This document shows, piece by piece, positions 1 through 6,202 of a DNA stretch of 7,363 bases; the first letter of the stretch is position 1; each line of letters begins with the position of its first letter. The stretch lies in contig CARDPF010000154.1 in the NCBI GenBank assembly GCA_948960675.1, positions 1-7,363 on the forward strand, read 5' to 3'. This stretch comes from an uncultured Eisenbergiella sp. Its GTDB lineage: Bacteria > Bacillota > Clostridia > Lachnospirales > Lachnospiraceae. Under the pieces are notes generated by a model, which made no database searches, was not told where the DNA came from, and worked only from the letters and a program-made list of their open reading frames with translations. The translations under genes and the position numbers were made by a program.

Positions 1-48
1 CGAGATGCTGTTGTGTGACTGGAGTTCAGACGTGTGCTCTTCCGATCT
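1..48. other. Illumina sequencing adapter with 8-nt index (artefact)
   Basis: These bases are library adapter, not genome. Positions 15-48 match the Illumina TruSeq index-side adapter, from GTGACTGGAGTTC through CTCTTCCGATCT. Positions 1-6 (CGAGAT) are the end of the P7 flow-cell sequence. The 8 bases between them (7-14, GCTGTTGT) sit where the i7 index belongs. On the minus strand this reads as an insert running into adapter starting AGATCGGAAGAGC at base 48. Untrimmed read-through was therefore carried into the assembly, and base 49 is the first genomic base. Any protein that extends into this stretch is false there. Confidence 0.98.
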
Positions 49-262
49 CCGTCAGTTCGGCGGCGCATTTTTGCGGGGTGGAACTGATGCCGATACCTTC
101 CTGGGCATAGCAGTTGGGGCCGGGATCGGTGCGGTAGCCCATTTGGTTGAATTTTTTTTGCGCCTGCATAAAGGCGAAACGGCGCGGTTTTTCAGCGCAG
201 CCAAAGGAAGGGGCGACAAAGCCGATGGTTCCTTTGGGAGGCAGCGGTTTTGGATATCGCAT
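49..262 (-). CDS. LD-carboxypeptidase (peptidase S66 family), N-terminal fragment
   Basis: Probable S66-family serine peptidase. The family includes cytoplasmic LD-carboxypeptidases that trim tetrapeptides in peptidoglycan recycling and MccF-like enzymes that cleave microcin C-type compounds; the fragment is too short to choose. The visible 71 residues start MRYPKPLPPKGTIGFVAPS, the typical S66 N-terminus (a basic-proline segment, then a glycine-containing beta strand ending in APS). They continue into a helix (about 27-41) and the conserved turn STPQKCAAELTE. The catalytic Ser, Glu and His lie further on and are missing because the contig ends in adapter. The ATG at 262 has a good AAAGGAG ribosome site just upstream. 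The gene follows yitT by 54 nt on the same strand with no terminator visible, so co-transcription is likely. Codons left of base 49 are adapter and must not be translated. Confidence 0.8.
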
Positions 263-316
263 AACGTCTCCTTTCCGGGGTGTATTTTTAAATTTTTAGG
301 TGTCACAATAAGCCGG

Positions 317-1273
317 TCAGCCGATTTTTACGTTTTCTGCAGGTTCTATGAACCCTTCCCCGAATACCTCGCTGGTTTCGGTGATCATCACGAAAGCGTC
401 CGGGTCCGCCCCGTGGACGGCATTGCGGACTTTGTAGGCCTGCGCCTTGGAACAGGCGCACAGCAGCACCTGGCGTTGGATGTCCGTATGGTAGGTTCCT
501 TTTGCGCGCAGCAGGGTGGAGCCCCTTGAACATGCCTGGTCAATGCGTGCGGCGGCCTCTGCGCCCTTTGTGGTGATGATGATCGCCAGCTTGCCGGAAC
601 CGGTACCATACATGATTTTGTCAATGACCGTGGAGGTTACATAGGCGGCAATCAGGCCGTAAAGCACGGAATCAACGTTTCCGAAAACCGGCCAGCCCAG
701 CGCGATAACCACCAGGTCAATGCTCATGGTGACAAACCCGATGGAAAGATGGGGCTTTAGGGTTTTGATGGACATGGTGAGAAAATCGGATCCGCCGGTG
801 GAAGAGCCCCGGATGTAAAAAAGCGCCAGGCCGCTTCCGAAAAACACACCGGAAAAGAGGGCTGCCAAAAGAGGACTGCCCACATAGATCGGCGTGAGGG
901 GGAATATCACATCCAGAAAAAAGGTGGATATGAGGATGGAGCGGATGGATTTGGCCAGAAAATGTTTTCCCACAATCCGGTAGCTGCAAAGGATGCAGGG
1001 AATGTTCAAAAGCACGGAGGTGACGCCGATGGGAAGGCCAAACAGGTGATTGGCCAAAAGGGAAAGGCCGGAGATGCCTCCCGGCGCAAAATCCGCCCCC
1101 TTGGCAAAGGTGTAGATGCCGACGGAATAAAAAATGCTGCCCGTCACGTCGCAGGCCAAATCCAGAAAGGCCGTGCGCCATCTCCCCTTCGGTATGAAAA
1201 ATGAAATGCCTTTCTTTTTGCCGCTATTGATAGCCATGTCCTGCCTTTCTGCCGATATGCCAAATCTGTTCAA
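317..1273 (-). CDS. YitT family membrane protein (DUF161 + DUF2179)
   Basis: Integral membrane protein of the YitT family; no biochemical function is established for most members. Residues about 34-225 form the membrane part with five or six hydrophobic segments. The family signature is visible as FAKGADFAPGGISGLSLL (57-74) and IRGSSTGGSDFL (154-165). Residues about 228-312 form the soluble C-terminal DUF2179 domain. Its hallmarks are GSTLLRAKGTYHTD (251-264), a strand containing LLCACS, then DPDAFVMIT and a final GEGF. The length (318 aa) is normal, so the gene looks intact. Start choice is uncertain. The TTG at 1273 has a perfect AGGAG seven bases upstream. An in-frame ATG at 1237 (residue 13) has only AAAGG, and either leaves the whole domain intact. 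It is transcribed away from trpB2 and is the first gene of a probable pair with the S66 peptidase. Confidence 0.9.
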   Translation of the reverse strand: MNRFGISAERQDMAINSGKKKGISFFIPKGRWRTAFLDLACDVTGSIFYSVGIYTFAKGADFAPGGISGLSLLANHLFGLPIGVTSVLLNIPCILCSYRIVGKHFLAKSIRSILISTFFLDVIFPLTPIYVGSPLLAALFSGVFFGSGLALFYIRGSSTGGSDFLTMSIKTLKPHLSIGFVTMSIDLVVIALGWPVFGNVDSVLYGLIAAYVTSTVIDKIMYGTGSGKLAIIITTKGAEAAARIDQACSRGSTLLRAKGTYHTDIQRQVLLCACSKAQAYKVRNAVHGADPDAFVMITETSEVFGEGFIEPAENVKIG

Positions 1274-1391
1274 TACATTTCTCCTAATTCTATCATAAAC
1301 GCAAACTGCCGAAATATGCGTGTCCGGAAGGATTACCGTCAGCTTATCACAAGAATTGTATGTGTTACCATTCCGGGAATTGATGTCATTG

Positions 1392-1436
1392 CCTGTGAAT
1401 AATAGGATACAACTGTCATCCCCATTGTGTCACAGG
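1392..1436. repeat. Nested inverted repeat upstream of the T-box promoter
   Basis: CCTGTGA at 1392-1398 is mirrored by TCACAGG at 1430-1436. Inside it, GGAT at 1405-1408 is mirrored by ATCC at 1418-1421, giving a nested imperfect palindrome. TGTCAT occurs at 1384 and again 30 bp later at 1414, and a related TGTCAC lies at 1428. The repeat ends 24 bp before the -35 hexamer of the rightward promoter. It could be a regulator site shared by the divergent genes or a hairpin in the yitT leader. There is no T run, so it does not look like a terminator. The role is unknown. Confidence 0.35.
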
Positions 1437-1460
1437 GCGGTAAAAAAGTCAAGAAAGCTA

Positions 1461-1489
1461 TTGACAGGCAAAAGATTTTCGGGTATTCT
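1461..1489 (+). promoter_or_regulatory. Sigma-70/SigA-type promoter for the T-box/trpB2 operon
   Basis: A perfect -35 TTGACA (1461-1466) is followed by a 17-bp spacer and TATTCT (1484-1489) as -10. Transcription would start near 1496, about 15 nt before the first T-box helix, which is where a T-box transcript normally begins. The position and the near-consensus match support this as the main promoter for the rightward gene cluster. Confidence 0.82.
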
Positions 1490-1510
1490 AATAAAAACCA
1501 TAAAAATAAA

Positions 1511-1778
1511 CCGATGAGAAAGACGAGTAGGCATCCGTGAGTATCGCAGAGAGCTGCAGGGGGTGGGAATGCGGCATAGGAGCGTTTGCTGAATGGACTT
1601 TTGAGGCCGGCCCGAAGAGTAAGTAGGCGTCGGCGGGAACCGGGCCCGTTATCCGACCGGCATGCATGACCAGACGTGCGTGAAGAGAGGGCTTTTGCCA
1701 ATTTGAGTGGTACCGCGATAAGATTAGGTTTCTTACCGCCTCAATTCCTGTTTTTGGACGGGATTTGGGGCGGTTTTT
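1511..1778 (+). promoter_or_regulatory. T-box riboswitch, tRNA-Trp specific
   Basis: Leader RNA that binds uncharged tRNA-Trp and lets transcription continue into trpB2 when tryptophan is short. Stem I has AAAG/CTTT flanking the specifier loop, with the usual AGTA at 1526-1529 on its 5' side. The GAGAGC motif follows at 1549-1554, and an apical stem pairs CTGCA (1554-1558) with TGCGG (1570-1574). The 3' side of the specifier loop reads GAA-TGG-A, placing the TGG triplet (Trp codon) at 1594-1596 with the expected following purine. A stem III-like hairpin with CCCGTTATC comes next. The antiterminator is TTGAG (1703-1707), bulge TGGTACC (1708-1714) and GCG (1715-1717), pairing with CGC-CTCAA (1737-1744). 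The bulge contains the conserved site for the tRNA 3' end. The specifier agrees with the downstream gene, which strengthens the call. Confidence 0.95.
1735..1778 (+). terminator. Intrinsic terminator of the Trp T-box
   Basis: The left arm ACCGCCTCAATTCCTG (1735-1750) pairs with CGGGATTTGGGGCGGT (1759-1774). This is a 16-pair stem with a single T-T mismatch and two G-T pairs, closed by an 8-nt loop. The tail is a T run through 1778. Bases 1737-1744 are shared with the 3' arm of the antiterminator, so the two folds exclude each other. That is the expected T-box switching arrangement. Confidence 0.93.
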
Positions 1779-1881
1779 GAATGCGCGCAGACATTTAAAG
1801 TTTGTGCCGCGCAGCGGGCAGGGAAAAAGGAAGCATTCCTGTCCGGGAATAACTGACAACGGATCATGAAAGGAGAAAAAA

Positions 1882-3267
1882 ATGGCAGCAGACAAAAAAA
1901 TCCCTTACAAAATTTACCTGGAAGAACAGGAGATTCCAAAACAGTGGTATAACGTACGCGCCGACATGAAGCATAAACCGGCGCCCCTGTTAAACCCGGG
2001 CACCTTACAGCCCATGACCTTTGAAGAGCTTAGCGGCGTGTTCTGTGAGGAACTGGTGCGGCAGGAATTAAACGATACGGATGCGTATATTGACATTCCG
2101 GAGGAGATCCAGCAGTTTTATAAAATGTACCGTCCGGCTCCGCTGGTACGGGCGTACTGTCTGGAGGAAAAGCTGCAGACCCCGGCCAAAATTTACTACA
2201 AGTTTGAGGGAAACAATACCAGCGGAAGCCATAAACTCAATTCGGCGATTGCGCAGGCATATTATGCGAAAAAGCAGGGACTCAAAGGCGTCACCACGGA
2301 GACCGGCGCCGGGCAGTGGGGAACGGCCCTGTCCATGGCCTGCTCCTATTTTGACCTGGACTGTAAGGTGTACATGGTGAAGGTATCTTATGAGCAGAAG
2401 CCCTTCCGGCGGGAGGTGATGCGCACTTACGGCGCGGATGTCACCCCGTCGCCTTCGGAGACCACAGCGGTTGGAAGAAAGATCCTGCAGGAGCATCCTG
2501 GCACCACCGGAAGCCTGGGATGCGCGATCTCGGAGGCCGTGGAGGCGGCTACGACCCGGGAAGGCTACCGCTATGTGCTGGGCAGTGTGCTCAACCAGGT
2601 GCTTTTGCACCAGTCCATAATCGGTCTGGAGACAAAAGCCGCATTGGACAAGTACGGGATTGTGCCGGACATGATTATCGGCTGTGCGGGCGGCGGTTCC
2701 AACCTGGGCGGCCTGATCGCCCCGTTTATGGGGGAGGTGCTGCGGGGGGAAAAGAACTACCGGTTTATCGCGGTGGAGCCCGCCTCCTGTCCCAGCTTTA
2801 CAAGGGGCAAGTTTTTGTATGATTTCTGTGATACCGGAATGGTCTGTCCGCTGGCCAAAATGTATACGCTGGGGAGTAACTTCATTCCGTCTGCCAGCCA
2901 TGCGGGAGGGCTCCGCTACCACGGCATGAGTTCCACCTTGTCCCAGCTGTATGCGGACGGGTATATGGAGGCGCGCAGCGTGGAACAGACGTCCGTCTTT
3001 GCGGCGGCGGAACAGTTTGCGAGGGTGGAGGGAATCCTTCCGGCGCCGGAAAGCAGCCATGCCATTCGCGTTGCCATCGACGAGGCGATGAAGTGCAAAG
3101 AGACCGGGGAGGAGAAAACCATTGTGTTTGGCCTGACCGGGACGGGATATTTTGATATGGTAGCCTATGAAAAGTTCCATAACGGCGAGATGAACGATTA
3201 CATTCCGACAGATGAAGACCTGCAGCAGGGATTTGACCGGATTCCCCGGTTTGCAGGGAACGAGTAA
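1882..3267 (+). CDS. trpB2: TrpB2-type tryptophan synthase beta chain (PLP enzyme)
   Basis: PLP-dependent enzyme of the TrpB2 (TrpB-like) class, which joins indole to an activated serine to give tryptophan. At 461 aa with an N-terminal extension of about 80 residues it fits TrpB2 rather than the ~400-aa TrpB1 that pairs with TrpA. Visible landmarks are NTSGSHKLNSA with the PLP lysine at K118, ETGAGQWGTALS (140-151) with E140 at the position of the catalytic glutamate, and the cofactor phosphate loop GCAGGGSN (267-274). The C-terminal FGLTGTGYFD (416-425) is also typical. The ATG at 1882 follows AAAGGAG closely. No trpA or other trp biosynthesis gene is in the window, so the enzyme may scavenge indole or act in another amino-acid reaction. 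Some TrpB2 enzymes prefer phosphoserine to serine, which the sequence does not settle. The Trp T-box upstream supports a tryptophan role. Confidence 0.95.
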   Translation: MAADKKIPYKIYLEEQEIPKQWYNVRADMKHKPAPLLNPGTLQPMTFEELSGVFCEELVRQELNDTDAYIDIPEEIQQFYKMYRPAPLVRAYCLEEKLQTPAKIYYKFEGNNTSGSHKLNSAIAQAYYAKKQGLKGVTTETGAGQWGTALSMACSYFDLDCKVYMVKVSYEQKPFRREVMRTYGADVTPSPSETTAVGRKILQEHPGTTGSLGCAISEAVEAATTREGYRYVLGSVLNQVLLHQSIIGLETKAALDKYGIVPDMIIGCAGGGSNLGGLIAPFMGEVLRGEKNYRFIAVEPASCPSFTRGKFLYDFCDTGMVCPLAKMYTLGSNFIPSASHAGGLRYHGMSSTLSQLYADGYMEARSVEQTSVFAAAEQFARVEGILPAPESSHAIRVAIDEAMKCKETGEEKTIVFGLTGTGYFDMVAYEKFHNGEMNDYIPTDEDLQQGFDRIPRFAGNE

Positions 3268-3268
3268 T

Positions 3269-4735
3269 ATGTCTTATGTATCGTATACCTTCCTTTTGTT
3301 TGCAGGGGGCACGGCGGTGATTTATTACCTTGTGCCCGGGCGGTGGCAGTGGAAGGTACTGCTGGCGGCAAGCCTTTTGTTTTACGCTTCTTTTGGACCG
3401 GCGTTTCTCCCCTGGCTTTTGGGGGGCAGCGCCGTCAGCTGGTACGGTGCGCGGCAGTTGGAAAAATGCCGCAGCAAGGGCAGGGACGCGTGGAAGTACG
3501 GGAAGCTTTTGGCTGTTGCCTTAGTGGCATGTAACCTTGGCGTCCTGTTTTTCCTGAAATGGTCAGGCATGGGACTGGCCCTTCTCAATAAGGTACTGGG
3601 AACCGGTTATGCGTGGAAGCTGGTTTTACCGCTGGGAATCTCGTTTTATACGTTTCAGCATACCTCCTATCTCATGGATGTATGCCGGGAAAAGGTGCGG
3701 GCCGAGAAAAATTTTTTCCGGTATTTATTGTATGCCGGGTATTTCCCGGCCATTGTTTCAGGGCCGGTCAACCGTTATGTACAGATCGGGCAGCATCTTT
3801 ACGGCGGACACCGTTTTTGCAGGGATACGTTTTACAGGGCGGTGCTGCGGATCCTCTGGGGATATTGCAAAAAAATGGTGATTGCGGACAGGGCGGCCGT
3901 TTTTGTGGACCAGGTGTTTGACAATTATTATATGTACAGGGGATTGTTTGTCCTTTTTGCAGTTATTCTGTTTTCCGTACAGTTATATATGGATTTTAGC
4001 GGATGCATGGACATTGTGCTGGGGGTCTCCATGCTTTTTGGCATTCCCATGGCCGAAAATTTCAAGGCGCCTTACGGGGCGTCCACCACGGCCGAGTTTT
4101 GGAGAAGGTGGCATATCTCCCTGACTGCCTGGTTCCGCGATTATCTTTACATTCCCCTTGGGGGCAGCCGGAAAGGAAGGCTGCGCAGATATCTTAACAT
4201 TATGGTGGTTTTTGGGTTCTGCGGTATGTGGCATGGCGCAGGCATTACCTTTCTGGTATGGGGACTGCTCAACGGCCTGTATCAGGTCATGGGGGATGCC
4301 ACGGTGAAGGTGCGCGAAAAACTGTGCCGGTGGGCAGGGCTTTATGGGACGGGATTCGGGGCCGGTCTGCGCAAGCGTATCACTACGGTGGTGCTGGTGG
4401 AGTTTTCCTGGCTGTTTTTTAGGGCCAACGGCATACGGGAAGCCTTTGCCATGCTGCGGCGCATGGTTACAGGATGGAATCCCTGGATTTTGACGGACGG
4501 GTCTTTATATCGGGCGGGGCTGGATATGTACGATTTTTTGATTGTCCTGACCGGGACTGCCTTGGTCGGCTGGGTATCCCATGCGTCGGCAAAGCGGGAT
4601 CTGCATGCCTGCTTTTTGCGGCAGAGCTGGCTGTTTCAGGGCCTTGTGGTTTTGCTTGGGCTGGCAGTCTGGTATTTGTTTGGCATGTACGGTCCTGGCT
4701 TTGTACCGGCGGATTTTATATATTATAATTTTTGA
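3269..4735 (+). CDS. MBOAT-family membrane O-acyltransferase (AlgI/DltB-like)
   Basis: Polytopic inner-membrane O-acyltransferase of the MBOAT family. Bacterial members (AlgI, DltB, PatA) take an acyl group from a cytoplasmic donor and pass it outward for attachment to a surface polymer; the polymer here is unknown. The 488 residues start MSYVSYTFLLFAGGTAVIYYL, typical of the AlgI branch. Conserved points include PLGISFYTFQHTSY (121-134), PAIVSGPVNR (160-169), FWRRWHISLTAWFRDYLYIPLGG (277-299; H282) and MWHGAGITFLVWG (320-332), where H322 is the presumed catalytic histidine. About ten hydrophobic segments are spread along the length. The ATG at 3269 begins one base after the trpB2 stop, with only a weak GAG upstream, so translational coupling is likely. 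A longer reading from 3212 would add residues encoded inside trpB2 and is rejected. The SGNH-type gene follows after 30 nt, forming the usual MBOAT-SGNH pair. Confidence 0.92.
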   Translation: MSYVSYTFLLFAGGTAVIYYLVPGRWQWKVLLAASLLFYASFGPAFLPWLLGGSAVSWYGARQLEKCRSKGRDAWKYGKLLAVALVACNLGVLFFLKWSGMGLALLNKVLGTGYAWKLVLPLGISFYTFQHTSYLMDVCREKVRAEKNFFRYLLYAGYFPAIVSGPVNRYVQIGQHLYGGHRFCRDTFYRAVLRILWGYCKKMVIADRAAVFVDQVFDNYYMYRGLFVLFAVILFSVQLYMDFSGCMDIVLGVSMLFGIPMAENFKAPYGASTTAEFWRRWHISLTAWFRDYLYIPLGGSRKGRLRRYLNIMVVFGFCGMWHGAGITFLVWGLLNGLYQVMGDATVKVREKLCRWAGLYGTGFGAGLRKRITTVVLVEFSWLFFRANGIREAFAMLRRMVTGWNPWILTDGSLYRAGLDMYDFLIVLTGTALVGWVSHASAKRDLHACFLRQSWLFQGLVVLLGLAVWYLFGMYGPGFVPADFIYYNF

Positions 4736-4765
4736 TGCGGCGGGTGGACGGAAAGGAAAAGACCG

Positions 4766-6022
4766 ATGAAAAAGTATTTTCGTGGGTTGGTTTTGGCAGT
4801 GCTGGCGGCGCTGGTGCTGGGCAGGCTGTATTTTGTACTGGAGGCCGATTTTGACGGCAACCAATCGGCAGAAGGCTTTTACCGGCTGGAAAAAAATACG
4901 GCGGATATCCTGTTTTACGGAAGCAGCCATATATATGCGGGTGTGGATACCGTGAAATTATGGGACGATTACGGGATCGCAGGCTTTGATTTCGCGGGAA
5001 CCATGCAGACCTTGTGGAATTCTTATTACAATATGGTGGAAACCCTCAAATACCAGACGCCCAGGGTCATGGCGGTGGATTTGTACGGCGCGCTGATCGA
5101 AGAGGAATACTATACTTCCAGCAATGTCATTAAAAATGTCAGCAGTATGCGGTTTTCCGTAAATAAAATCCGGAATGTCTGGAACAGCGTGCCCCATGAA
5201 AAATTTTTGTCCTATCTTTTGTCCTATCCCCTTACCCATGACAGCTACCGGCAGCTGCAAAAGGGAAACTACAAAAAACTGACGGAGCCCATAGGGGGGG
5301 AATGGTATAAGGGGTATCATCCGTCTTTTGTGACCACACCGTATGATACGCTGCCGGTTGTGGGGCGGCCGGGCCCCCAAAGGCCGCCTTCCAAAAAGAA
5401 CCAAAAATATCTGGAAAAGATGGTGGAACTGTCGCGGGAAAACGGGATTCAATTGGTTTTTATGGTAACGCCTTATAGGGGAGTCACCCCGCAGGATGAG
5501 GAGATATATGCCTGGATAGAACAGTTTGCACAGGAGAGGGATGTATTGTTTTTGGATGCAAACAGATGCTTGGAAGAAATGGGCTTTGACCCGGGATGCG
5601 ATTATGCGGAAGAATCCCATTTAAATCACAGCGGGGCGGGAAAATTCAGCGCTTATCTGGGACAATGGCTGACGGAGAGGACGGAACTTGCAGACCGCAG
5701 GGGGACGGACGCCTATGTTTCCTGGCAGCGCTACAGTGACTGCTGGGCATACTATTGGCAGGACAATGATTTGTCCGCAACGGTGCGGCCGGAGGAATAT
5801 GTGGAAAAACTAAAGGAATGCGGTGCATATACGGTGTTTGTCGCCTTCGATGACCGTTTCCGGGAGAATGTGTTCGCGCCTGTGCTGGAACGGCTGTGGG
5901 AGGGGCAGTCTGCCGGCGGGCAATATGACAATATCGTAGTGGCACAAAAAGGGACGGTGGTGTATCAGTCTCCCGACTTACCGGAGTTTTGTGGCATATG
6001 GAGACGGATTCCCAGGATATAG
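4766..6022 (+). CDS. Membrane-anchored SGNH/GDSL-type (DltD/AlgX-like) protein, frame broken near the 3' end
   Basis: Probable extracytoplasmic partner of the MBOAT protein. Such SGNH-fold proteins accept or transfer the acyl group on the outer face of the membrane. Residues 7-24 form one hydrophobic anchor, and the rest would lie outside. The block I motif is FYGSSHIY (50-57), with S54 as likely nucleophile. The block V motif is EESHLNHSGAGKFS (282-295), with H285 as likely catalytic histidine and E282 in place of the usual Asp. Residues about 312-408 form a second region with strands such as AYTVFVAFDD and NIVVAQKGTVVYQS. It resembles the ILEI-like (FAM3-type) domain found at the end of some clostridial surface proteins, though this is from memory only. 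After residue ~408 the frame ends in a short unrelated tail (GIWRRIPRI), while the natural-looking continuation lies in the -1 frame to 6180. The ATG at 4766 has AAAGGA nine bases upstream. Confidence 0.85.
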   Translation: MKKYFRGLVLAVLAALVLGRLYFVLEADFDGNQSAEGFYRLEKNTADILFYGSSHIYAGVDTVKLWDDYGIAGFDFAGTMQTLWNSYYNMVETLKYQTPRVMAVDLYGALIEEEYYTSSNVIKNVSSMRFSVNKIRNVWNSVPHEKFLSYLLSYPLTHDSYRQLQKGNYKKLTEPIGGEWYKGYHPSFVTTPYDTLPVVGRPGPQRPPSKKNQKYLEKMVELSRENGIQLVFMVTPYRGVTPQDEEIYAWIEQFAQERDVLFLDANRCLEEMGFDPGCDYAEESHLNHSGAGKFSAYLGQWLTERTELADRRGTDAYVSWQRYSDCWAYYWQDNDLSATVRPEEYVEKLKECGAYTVFVAFDDRFRENVFAPVLERLWEGQSAGGQYDNIVVAQKGTVVYQSPDLPEFCGIWRRIPRI

Positions 6023-6180
6023 CGGTCTGCAGAAAATACGGGCAGGACATGCAGATTATCGTCAACGGCGTGGTGCAAAACGATAATTCCAACGACGTCA
6101 CGATTGTGGTGTATGACGGCAGGCTGGACAGGATCGCCGATGTGGCGGCGTTTAACCGGGACGGTGTGATGCTGCGTTAG
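5989..6180 (+). CDS. Frameshifted C-terminal fragment of the SGNH-type gene
   Basis: This 63-codon reading is most likely the displaced end of the preceding gene, not a gene of its own. The -1 frame is open from 5929 (just after a TGA at 5926) to the TAG at 6178, so the switch must lie between 5929 and 6022. It reads HMETDSQDIAVC, then IIVNGVVQND, then VTIVVYDGRLDRIADVAAF. An IVVYD strand followed by a helix and AF is the pattern expected to close the ILEI-like domain begun upstream. The joined product would be about 471 aa. No strong start is present: TTG at 5989 and ATG at 5998 have only a distant GGAG. Loss of one base (mutation or sequencing error) explains the shift. No classical X-XXY-YYZ slippery heptamer is seen, so programmed shifting is not supported. 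Confidence 0.6.
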   Translation: MWHMETDSQDIAVCRKYGQDMQIIVNGVVQNDNSNDVTIVVYDGRLDRIADVAAFNRDGVMLR

Positions 6181-6202
6181 GGAGTTTGGAGAACGCGGGG
6201 AA

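Larger units (their letters stand above)
1274..1881. other. Divergent intergenic region between yitT and trpB2
   Basis: This 608-nt stretch has no convincing protein gene. From left to right it holds the yitT ribosome site (AGGAG on the minus strand at about 1281-1285) and a 45-nt nested inverted repeat (1392-1436). A strong rightward promoter (1461-1489), a Trp-type T-box leader (about 1511-1778) and a 103-nt stretch up to the trpB2 start follow. That last stretch has no second obvious regulatory fold. It ends in an AAAGGAG ribosome site. I could not find a convincing leftward promoter for yitT. A TATGAT-like -10 exists on the minus strand near 1292-1297, but no -35 lies at a proper distance. 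Confidence 0.85.

Noticed and set aside
5..529. 174-codon plus-strand open frame at the left edge
   Set aside because: It begins inside the adapter (adapter-derived peptide SSDVCSSDL) and then runs antisense to the S66 peptidase and YitT genes, which have clear family motifs.
1339..1939. Several minus-strand open frames of 68-135 codons over the intergenic region
   Set aside because: They cover the promoter and T-box, overlap one another in different frames and lack motifs; the RNA element explains the conserved sequence better.
1866..1952. Short plus-strand ATG frame overlapping the trpB2 start, considered as a leader peptide
   Set aside because: It has no ribosome site, is not Trp-rich, and overlaps trpB2 in another frame; control is already explained by the T-box.
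2068..3180. 370-codon minus-strand open frame
   Set aside because: It lies wholly antisense to trpB2, is rich in Arg/His/Gly as expected for a shadow of a GC-rich gene, and shows no recognisable motif.
4958..5620. 220-codon minus-strand open frame
   Set aside because: It is a shadow of the SGNH-type gene, which carries clear block I and V motifs and a ribosome site.
5942..5953. Run of A bases (CACAAAAAGGG) considered as a programmed -1 frameshift site
   Set aside because: In the SGNH frame it does not form an X-XXY-YYZ heptamer, and slipping there would discard the natural-looking strand TVVYQS that follows.
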